NCBI GenBank assembly: GCA_002716585.1
Contig: PBBL01000050.1
Span: 1 to 53,145, forward strand
Reading direction: 5' to 3'
DNA length: 53,145 nt
DNA from: Myxococcales bacterium
GTDB taxonomy: Bacteria; Myxococcota_A; Bradymonadia; Bradymonadales; GCA-2716585
Numbering within the stretch: position 1 is the first letter of the stretch; each line of letters starts with the position of its first letter. Of the stretch, positions 1-7,600 are shown in pieces. The notes beneath the pieces are model-generated. The model was not told the origin of the DNA. It ran no database searches and saw only the letters and a program-made list of their open reading frames with translations. The translations under genes and the position numbers were made by a program.

Positions 1-151
1 AAATAACCGGGAGTTTCGTTCCAGCGGGGGCGGGCCACTCGAGAAACTCGACGGACACTCCAACCGCCCATCAGTGCATTTTTGGGAGTTGTTTTTCGCT
101 GAGTACTGGGCTGTTGATCCCAATTTCGTGTTTTTTGTGCGGGGCTTCAGC

Positions 152-1480
152 TCACACGAAGCGCACGACGTGGTACTTCTTCTTGCCCGCCCGCAGCACC
201 AGCATCGTCTCGCTGGCCAGGTCCGCCTCGCTCAAGGTGTGGTGGGCGCTCCCCTGAGCGTTGTTCAGATAGCCCCCGTTCTGCTTGAACAGGCGCTTGG
301 CCTCCCCCTTGGAGGAGACCAGCTCCGTCTCGACGAAGAGCTGAGCCAGCGTCAGCTCGCCGCCGAGCCGATCGCGTGACATCTCGGTTGAGGGGACGTC
401 CTTGAAGACCGAGCGCAGGTCACGATCATTGAGCCCCTGGATCGCCTCACCAAACAGCATCTTCGACGCGCGGACCGCCTTGTCCGCCTCCTCCTCGCCG
501 TGGATCAGGGTGGTCACCTCGTGGGCGAGGCGCGCCTGCACCTGGCCGCGGTTGCGCCCCTCGGCGACCTCGGCGGCGAGGGCGTCGATCTCCTCCTTGG
601 GGAGGAAGGTGAACAGGCGCAGCATGGTGACGACGTCGGCGTCCTCGCGCTGGCGCCAGTACTGGTAGAACTCGTACGGGCTGGTGCGCTCGGCGTCGAG
701 CCAGACGGCGCCCTTCTCGGTCTTGCCCAGCTTCTGGCCGCTGGCGGTGGTCAGGAGCGGGAAGGTGAGGCCGAAGGCGGGATCGCCCAGCTTGCGGCGG
801 ATCAGGTCGGTGCCCGCCGTGATGTTGCCCCACTGGTCGCTGCCGCCGACCTGAAGCGAGCAGCCGTGGTGCTCGAACAGGTGAAGGAAGTCGTACGCCT
901 GGATCAGCATGTAGCTGAACTCGGTGTAGCTGATGCCCTGCTCGCGCTCCTCCAGGCGGCTGCGGACCGAGTCCTTGGCCATCATGGCGTTGACGCGGAA
1001 GAACTTGCCGACGTCGCGCAGGAAGTCGATGTAGGACCAGGGGGACATCCAGTCGTTGTTGTTGACGAACAGGATCTCCTCGGTGCTCCCGGCGCGCTCG
1101 CCGAGCCCCTCGGGGTGCATCTCCAGCGCGCGGTGCATGACGTGGCGCAGCTGGGCGCTGATCCCTTCGAGGTTGGCGAGGATCTCATCGTCGGACTTGA
1201 GCACGCGCTCCTCGCTCTTGCCGGACGGGTCGCCGATGCGCCCCGTGGCGCCGCCCGCCAGGAGCACCGGCTGGTGCCCGTGGCGGTGGAAGAAGGCGAG
1301 CCCCATCAGCGGGATGAGGCTGCCGACGTGGAGCGAGTCCGCGGAGGGGTCGAAGCCCGCATAGAGCGTCACCGATGCGTCGGCCAGCGCCGCGTCCAGC
1401 TCCTCTGCATGGGTCATCTGTTCGATGAACCCTCGCCAGCTCAGCTCGGTGAGGGTGTTGCTCTTGAAGGTGTCGGCCAT
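152..1480 (-). CDS. tyrS: Tyrosyl-tRNA synthetase
   Basis: Class I aminoacyl-tRNA synthetase that charges tRNA-Tyr with tyrosine in the cytoplasm. The 442-residue product has the HIGH-type motif HVGS (residues 51-54), the KMSKS-type motif KLGKT (250-254), the SDQWGN segment of the tyrosine/tRNA core (about 214-219) and a C-terminal S4 RNA-binding domain (about 365-440). Length is normal for bacterial TyrS. The reading frame stays open 70 codons further upstream, but homology begins at MADTF and the extra residues are low-complexity, so the ATG at 1480 is chosen. A TTGACA promoter lies about 110 bp upstream. The neighbouring lipoprotein gene is on the same strand but ends before that promoter, so tyrS is probably transcribed alone. 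Identification is very secure. Confidence 0.97.
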   Translation of the reverse strand: MADTFKSNTLTELSWRGFIEQMTHAEELDAALADASVTLYAGFDPSADSLHVGSLIPLMGLAFFHRHGHQPVLLAGGATGRIGDPSGKSEERVLKSDDEILANLEGISAQLRHVMHRALEMHPEGLGERAGSTEEILFVNNNDWMSPWSYIDFLRDVGKFFRVNAMMAKDSVRSRLEEREQGISYTEFSYMLIQAYDFLHLFEHHGCSLQVGGSDQWGNITAGTDLIRRKLGDPAFGLTFPLLTTASGQKLGKTEKGAVWLDAERTSPYEFYQYWRQREDADVVTMLRLFTFLPKEEIDALAAEVAEGRNRGQVQARLAHEVTTLIHGEEEADKAVRASKMLFGEAIQGLNDRDLRSVFKDVPSTEMSRDRLGGELTLAQLFVETELVSSKGEAKRLFKQNGGYLNNAQGSAHHTLSEADLASETMLVLRAGKKKYHVVRFV

Positions 1481-1589
1481 GGTCGCCTCGCGCGGTGGTT
1501 CTGTGAGCCTCGGGTTCTGGTCCTGATGTGTTTGGACCGGGTGGATGGTGGGTATCAAGACGGTTCGCCCCTGTCCAGGGCGGGGTATT

Positions 1590-1617
1590 GTCTTAAGGCT
1601 TGAACGCCCGATGTCAA
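1590..1617 (-). promoter_or_regulatory. Predicted sigma-70 promoter of tyrS
   Basis: Minus-strand TTGACA (1617-1612) is followed after 16 nt by TAAGAC (1595-1590). The -35 is perfect and the -10 is weak (3 of 6). It lies directly between the stop codon of the upstream lipoprotein gene (1623) and tyrS. The leader of roughly 100 nt contains a G/C hairpin near 1567-1583. It is too short for a T-box. Confidence 0.5.
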
Positions 1618-1622
1618 TTGCG

Positions 1623-2777
1623 CTACTCGGGCCAGGCGAAGTCTGCCCCGAGCGCCGCGTGGTCGGAGCCACCCCAGCGCCCGCGCCCATCTCGGAACAC
1701 CTGGCTGCTGCCGGGGAGGTGCTCTCCGGCGGCGGGCTGCGCCACGTAGAGGTGATCCAGCGCGCTGGTGGTGCCCTGGAACATGTAGGTCCAGTCTTGG
1801 CCGCCCAGCTCCGCGGCCACGCGCGAGAGCAGCTCGCCCTCCTCCAGCGCCATCAGCGGCTCCGAGTCCGGCGTGTCGTTCAGATCCCCGCCCATGACCA
1901 CGAGCGCTCCGGGGAACTCGGTCGCGGCGCTCACGATGATGTTGCGCGCCGCGATCGCCTCGGCGTGGCGGCGGCTCGGGTCGTCGTTGTTCTTGGACTT
2001 GAAGTGCGCCGAGAAGACGATCGCCCGCCTCCCACCAAAGCCCAGGTGGACCTCCAGGAACTCCCGCGCGAAGCGGGTCGTCCCCCCATCGGGCCGCGCG
2101 ATCTCCTGGTCGCGGTGGCGGCGCGTCAACACCAGATCGCCCGCCCCGAGGACCGCCACGTCGAGCGACGCGTTCCCCCCCGTCTCGCCCAGCACGGCGC
2201 TCGGGTAGATGTCCTCCAGGCGGCTCGCCAGCGCGCTCAAGCAGGCCTCGGTCTCCAACTCCTGAAGTAGGACGACGTCCGCCTCCATGTCGCGGATCGC
2301 CGCGGCGACCCGATCGGCCTTCTCCGCGAACTCCGCGCCGTCGAGCACCTCCTCGAAGCTGTTCTCGTTGCACTGGTTGCTGTCGCACTCCGTGTCGAAG
2401 AAGCGTCGGACGTTGAAGGTGGCGATCCGCACGCGGGGGCGAGCGTCGGCGACGTCGGGCGCCGCCGTGTCCATCGGAGGCGCCCCGGTGTCCATCGGGG
2501 GCGCCCCCGTGTCGGGCGCCTCGCCGGTGTCCATCTCTACGGGGAGGGTGTCGGTCGCGCCGCCGGTGTCGCTCATGACGAGCCCGGTGTCCCCCGCGCC
2601 GCCGCTGGAGGTGGAGCCTGAGGTGGTGGCGCCCGCGGTCGAGCCGCTGCCGCTGCTCGGAGGGTCGGAGGTGCAGGCGGCGAGCGTCAGCAAAGCGAGG
2701 GTGAGCGCGAAGGGGGCGAGCTGGAGGAGCAGCCGTCGAGGTGACGCCCAGGCCGGGCGCAGCTGAAGGTCCATCAT
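1623..2777 (-). CDS. Lipoprotein with endonuclease/exonuclease/phosphatase (EEP) domain
   Basis: Predicted outer-surface or periplasmic lipoprotein. The signal peptide ends in lipobox LAAC (Cys35). It is followed by a Ser/Thr/Gly linker and Asp-Thr-Gly repeats to about residue 115, then an EEP-fold domain. Fold hallmarks are TFNVRRFF near its start, LLQELE (metal-binding Glu), GGDLNDTP and the terminal SDHAAL motif, so the metal-dependent catalytic set looks intact. Family members cleave DNA, RNA, phospholipid head groups or phosphates; the substrate cannot be read from the sequence. Because it is secreted, extracellular nuclease or phospholipase-like activity is plausible. Two adjacent ATGs (2777 and 2774) are both possible starts. 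The gene is divergent from the lipoprotein gene at 3001. Confidence 0.85.
   Translation of the reverse strand: MMDLQLRPAWASPRRLLLQLAPFALTLALLTLAACTSDPPSSGSGSTAGATTSGSTSSGGAGDTGLVMSDTGGATDTLPVEMDTGEAPDTGAPPMDTGAPPMDTAAPDVADARPRVRIATFNVRRFFDTECDSNQCNENSFEEVLDGAEFAEKADRVAAAIRDMEADVVLLQELETEACLSALASRLEDIYPSAVLGETGGNASLDVAVLGAGDLVLTRRHRDQEIARPDGGTTRFAREFLEVHLGFGGRRAIVFSAHFKSKNNDDPSRRHAEAIAARNIIVSAATEFPGALVVMGGDLNDTPDSEPLMALEEGELLSRVAAELGGQDWTYMFQGTTSALDHLYVAQPAAGEHLPGSSQVFRDGRGRWGGSDHAALGADFAWPE
2467..2508. repeat. Two 21-bp tandem repeats encoding an MDTGAPP-type linker
   Basis: Two near-identical 21-bp units (2467-2487 and 2488-2508) of the form GTGTCCATCGG-R-GGCGCCCC, followed by a degenerate third copy. 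They encode the Asp-Thr-Gly-Ala-Pro linker of the EEP lipoprotein on the minus strand. Copy number could vary by slippage. Confidence 0.75.
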
Positions 2778-2915
2778 GGGAGGGTTCCGTGCAGAGCGAG
2801 CGATTTCAGCGATTTCAGCGAGCGGCGCCGCGGCGATCCTGAACGCGCCGCGAACCGAGCGCCTATCCTAGCCACACCCGTGGCGAGAGGAAAGTATCCG
2901 GGCTCCGCGTCGCAG

Positions 2916-2944
2916 TTTCGATGGTCGGCGCTGGGTGCTATGAT
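2916..2944 (+). promoter_or_regulatory. Predicted extended -10 promoter
   Basis: TATGAT at 2939-2944 is preceded by an extended -10 TGC (2936-2938) and, 17 nt upstream, a weak -35 TTTCGA (2916-2921). It would give a leader of about 50 nt for the lipoprotein gene at 3001, whose Shine-Dalgarno GGAGGT sits 4 nt before the ATG. Confidence 0.5.
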
Positions 2945-3000
2945 GAGCACACGAACCCTCACCCCGACCCTCCTGGTCGGGCACCTCAGAGGAGGTTGAT

Positions 3001-4575
3001 ATGCGCAGTCATCGACCCTCCGCGGATCGCGTCTGGAGCCTGCTGACGATCGCAGGCCCCGCGCTGGTCGTGTTCATTCTCGGGAGCCTCGCCTGCACGT
3101 TCGAGGGCACCGAAGACTTCGACGCCTACAACGACGCGGCGCCGCAGCCCGGCGCACCCGACGTGCGCGTCATGGAGGGCGAGCCGATCGCCTCCGGGCG
3201 GCTCGTGTACGGGGACACGATCGAGGTCACCGTCGAGCACGAGCCCTGCGACGGCGAGCTGATCCTTGAGGCCAACGGCGTGCAGGTCGAGCGGTGGTCG
3301 CGGACCTATTACGGCGAGACGCGCGCGCAGGCCGTGCTGGACGTCAGCGACGCGCTCTCCACCGACGCTCCGGTGTCGGAGGTCCTGTTTGGCGCCCGCC
3401 TCAGCTGCTACGACGCCGCCGAGGCGCAGGGGCTGAGCGAGCCCGTCTACGTCGTCGCGACCGTGGCGCAGGTCCCCTCCGAGACCCGCAACCTGATCAT
3501 GGGCGCGAGCGGCCTCTACAGCTGGGATATTGATCGGTTTTCATCGGTGACCACCCGCGAAGGCAAGGTGGAGCGCGTCGAGAGCGCGCGCACCACGCTG
3601 CGCCACGTCGTCCGCGCCGTTCAAGAAGACGCGCAGGGGCGCCTCTTCGTGGAGGACACCCGCGGCGACCTCAACGTCTTCACGACCGAGCCGCTGGAGC
3701 TGGCGTGGTCGGCCTCCACCGCCGAACAGAAGGCGATCGGCGTCCACGTCCACGCCAGCGACGACGTGACGCGGGTCTGGGCGGTCCGCGAGGACGACGC
3801 CGGGGCGCTGACGATCGCCGAGCTGGGCGTCGCCGACGGCGCGCCGGTCTGGGAGTTGGCGCTGGAGCGCGACGTCCGGCTGCTCGCCGGGCCGATCCTT
3901 TCGGCCGATGGAGACAGCGTGCGCGTGGCGCTCGTCGCCGAGTTGGAGGACGGCAACCATGAACTCCTGGAGGCGGTCGTCCCCCTTGGCGCGGGCGAGC
4001 AGGCCGCGCAGTGGGAGTCGCTGCGGATCTCCTCGCGCTCGCCCTCCGCTGACGTCGTCGGCTACACCGACGACGGCGCGCACCTGATGGTGGACGTGGC
4101 CGACAACGCCGAAGGCGTGGTGCTGCTGGCGCTGGCGCGCGGCGACGGCGCCTCGTGGCAGCTCCCCGTGGACTCGGACCTCGTCGGGTGGGGCCGCTTC
4201 GACGACGACACCTTCTGGGTCGCGACGACGCTCAGCCTCTACCTCGTGGACGGAGCGGGCGAGTCAAAGAGGCAGGAGGCGTTGGGCGCCGTCATTGAGC
4301 GCGTCCTCCCCGATCCGAGCGGGGCGCGCGGCGCGGTGGTCGTCACCTCCAGCCTGTCCAGCGACGAGGTGCGGTGGTGGTGGCTGACGTCGGAGCTGGA
4401 CGTCCTCGTTGAGCTGCCCGTGACCGAGGCGACCCACGACTTCCTCTGGGAACCGGGTCGCGCCCCGCTGATCGTCATGTCGGGCGACGTCCTGGCGCCC
4501 TCGGTGGAGCAGAGCTTCGCCCTCGTTCGCCTGCCCGAGGCGCTGTTTACGGCGGAGAGCGGCGGCGAGGAGTGA
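3001..4575 (+). CDS. Predicted lipoprotein of unknown function, possibly beta-propeller
   Basis: A 524-residue exported protein. A hydrophobic signal segment (about residues 12-31) ends in a lipobox-like SLAC with Cys32. No family was recognised. The mature part contains recurring hydrophobic/Asp-rich beta-strand patterns such as RVWAVREDD, HLMVDVADN and TFWVATTLSLYLVDG, spaced like blades of a WD40/YVTN-type propeller. This is fold-level impression only. Four cysteines in the N-terminal third could form disulfides. A strong ribosome site (GGAGGT-TGAT-ATG) fixes the start. It precedes the alpha-2-macroglobulin gene by 118 bp on the same strand, so it may be co-expressed and act at the same surface. 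Confidence 0.75.
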   Translation: MRSHRPSADRVWSLLTIAGPALVVFILGSLACTFEGTEDFDAYNDAAPQPGAPDVRVMEGEPIASGRLVYGDTIEVTVEHEPCDGELILEANGVQVERWSRTYYGETRAQAVLDVSDALSTDAPVSEVLFGARLSCYDAAEAQGLSEPVYVVATVAQVPSETRNLIMGASGLYSWDIDRFSSVTTREGKVERVESARTTLRHVVRAVQEDAQGRLFVEDTRGDLNVFTTEPLELAWSASTAEQKAIGVHVHASDDVTRVWAVREDDAGALTIAELGVADGAPVWELALERDVRLLAGPILSADGDSVRVALVAELEDGNHELLEAVVPLGAGEQAAQWESLRISSRSPSADVVGYTDDGAHLMVDVADNAEGVVLLALARGDGASWQLPVDSDLVGWGRFDDDTFWVATTLSLYLVDGAGESKRQEALGAVIERVLPDPSGARGAVVVTSSLSSDEVRWWWLTSELDVLVELPVTEATHDFLWEPGRAPLIVMSGDVLAPSVEQSFALVRLPEALFTAESGGEE

Positions 4576-4693
4576 ACCCGGGTTCGCTCGCCATCTTCAA
4601 TTCCTGGGAACCTGACGGCTTTGGTGTGGTCTACCTCTCTGTCCGCACTGTCTCATTCCAGGTCGTGTTATCCGTGGAGGAGAGGAGAACGAC

Positions 4694-7600
4694 ATGCCCC
4701 GACCCGGCCCGCGTCGCGCCGCTTCACCTGCTGAAGTAGCTTATTCATCGATAAAAACAGCCTGGTTCGTGCTGCTGCTCGCCGCGGCGAGCTGCGCCCC
4801 GCCGGGGGAGCTGGGTCCGCCCGAGGGGACGACGCGGCTGGAGACGTTCGACCCCGAGCAGGTGGGCGGCGAGCTGGAGGCGCCGCCGACTGCGCCGCCT
4901 GGTGACGCGCGCCTCGGCGTGGTGCGCTACGGGCCAAAGGGTGAGTTCTCGGGCGAGGCGGTGTTTGTGCAGTTCGACAGCCCGGTGGTGGAGCTGGCGG
5001 CGCTGGACGACAGGCGCGTCGGCGACTGGCTCACGATCTCGCCCCCGGTGGAGGGGGAGGCGACCTGGCAGGATCCGCACACGTTGAGGTACGAGTTCAA
5101 GGAGCCGCCGCCGCGCGCGACGCGCTTTGACGTGCGGCTCGCCGGGCCGATCGAGGCGCTGGACGGAGCGCGCTTTGAGGAGGCGCTCGCCTGGAGCTTC
5201 ACGACCGAGCCGCCTCGGGTGAGCTGGTCGCGGCCGTCGCGGCGGACGCGCTCGGTGACGCCCGACACGCCGCTCCTCGTCGGGGCGAGCCAGCCGGTGG
5301 CGCTGGACGCGGTGAAGCGCGCGCTGACGGTCACGACCCGGCCGCTCGGGGACGAGGAGGCCGCTGGGGCGCCCACCCCGTTTCGTCTGCGGCGGTTGAC
5401 CGCCAAGGAGCTGGAGACCTGGGGGGGCGCGCGCTCCGAGCGGCTCTGCTTCGCCATCGAGCCCCAGCGCGCCTGGCCGCTGAACAGCGCCGTCCACGTC
5501 GAGCTGAGCGAGGAGCTGGTCGGCGAGCTGGGGTCGCTGCCAGCGGGCAGGGCGTGGAGCACGCATTTTTCGACCTACGCGCCGCTGGAGGTGACGGACG
5601 TGCGCTGCGGAGAGAAGGAGCAGATCTGCACGCCCCAGCCCATCGAGGTGGACTTCAACAACCCGCTCCCGGCCGGGCAGCGGCGCGTCGTCTCCGTGAC
5701 CCCGCGCCCTGACGACTTCAAGGTCGATTTCGTCGAGGATGGCAGGGGAGACGCGATCGCGATCACGTTGTTCGGCGAGTTCAAGCCCGAGGTGCGCTAC
5801 ACGATCAAGGTGTCGGCGGGGACGCGCGACATCTACGGCCAGCGGCTTGGGCGCGCCGAGGTGCGCGAGGTCGTCTTCGCGGCGCCGCCGACCTGGATGG
5901 GGCTGTCGAATCGGGCGGGCGTGCTCGCGCCCGGTCGGGCTCGGACGATCGGGTTGACGGCGCGCTACGTGGCGCGAGCGCGGGTGCGGACCGCGGTCCT
6001 GACCGACGCGCAGGTGCTTGAGATCCACGCGTCAGGCCAATCGATAGGCGTCACGCCGCGCTCGTTGCCGTCGATCGCGTCGCTCGGGCTGGCGGCGCGG
6101 GAGGCTGAGTTGACGCTCAAGACCCGGGGGCCGACGTCGTGGTCATCGACCGCGCTCGATCTGGAGGCGCTGAGCGGCGTGAGGTCGGGGGTGCTCCTCG
6201 TGGAGGCCGAGGCGACGCAGATGGTGACCGAGACGGACGACCCCGACGGGATCATCAAGACGACCCTCCCCGGGGTGGCGCGGGGGATCTACTGGCTGAC
6301 CGACCTCGGCGGGTTCGCCGAGGTGTCCGCGATCCAGTCGGTGGCGCGGGTCGCGCGCATCTCCGACGGCGCCCCGGTGCGAGGCGCCGAGGTGTCCATG
6401 CTGTGGGGTGACGGGGGCGACGCGCCGCGGTGGTGGGGCAGCGCAGGGCGGATGCGGGTTGGGGAGACCGACGCGAACGGGCTCATCGTGCTGCCCGACG
6501 CGAGCCGGTGGCCAGACGCGAGGCGCCTGGGGGCGCTCTGGGTCGAGGGTGCGGAGGATCGGGTGCTGATCCCGCTGGGACCCTCCGTCGGCTCAGCCAC
6601 GAGGCCGCAGGAGGCGTTCAAGGCGCTGAAGCGCAACGAGCGGATGGTTGGCGCGCTCATCACCGAGCGGGGGATCTACCGCCCCGGAGAGACGGTGTAC
6701 GCCGTGGGGTGGAGCGCGGTGGACACGCCCTGGACCGCGTCGGGGCTGCGCGACATGCCCGAGGGGGTGCCGGTGGTGGTGACCATGCAGTCCGGTCCCG
6801 ACGAGGTCGCGCGGGTGGACACCGTCACCGGGCCGCACGGGAAGGTGTGGGCTGAGCTGCCGATCCCCGACGGCGGCGCGTTGGGCTGGTACCGCGTCAA
6901 GGCCTCGTTCGCCGACGGCGCCGCGACGCTGGAGAGGCGCTTCAAGGTCGAGGACTTCCGCACGCCTGAGTTTGAGGTGCAGGCGGTCGCCGAGCGCGCT
7001 CGGCTCATTCAGGGAGAAGCCAACGCGGTGCACGTCACCGGGTCGTATTACTTTGGCGGTCCGGTGCCGATGAACCACGTCTCCCACAGGACCACGTGCC
7101 AGGACGTCTCCTGGTCGCCGCCGGGGTTGAAGGAGCAGGGTTGGGAGGTGGGCTTCGAGCCGCGGTGGGGGACCCGGGCGAGCTACTCGCCCCACGCGCT
7201 CGCCAAACCGTCGCAGACGCACGGGACGCTCACGCTCCCGATCCACCCGCCAGGGGGGAGCCTGCGCCCGAGGCGATGCGCGACCGAGGTGGCGGTGCGC
7301 GACGCCTCGTTTCAGGAGGTGGGCGCCAGCGCCAGCTTCATGGTCCACCCGGCGCGCCTCTACGTGGCGGTGAAGGCGCCACGCGACGCCAAAGAGGGCG
7401 ATGAGGTCGCGATCCTGGCGCAGGCCGTGACGCTGGACGGTGAGCGGGCGGCGGCGACGGAGCGCGCGACGGTCGAGGTGGCGCTCACCGAGTACGTCCC
7501 GGTGTACACGACGCGTGGGGAGCGCCGGTACATCGAGCGCTGGGAGAGGAAGACCGAGGTCTTCAAGACCTGCCAGCTCGCGCTCGGCGCCACAGGGGCT

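Noticed and set aside
1481..1622. T-box riboswitch for tyrS
   Set aside because: The predicted leader is only about 100 nt and shows no T-box bulge sequence or antiterminator.
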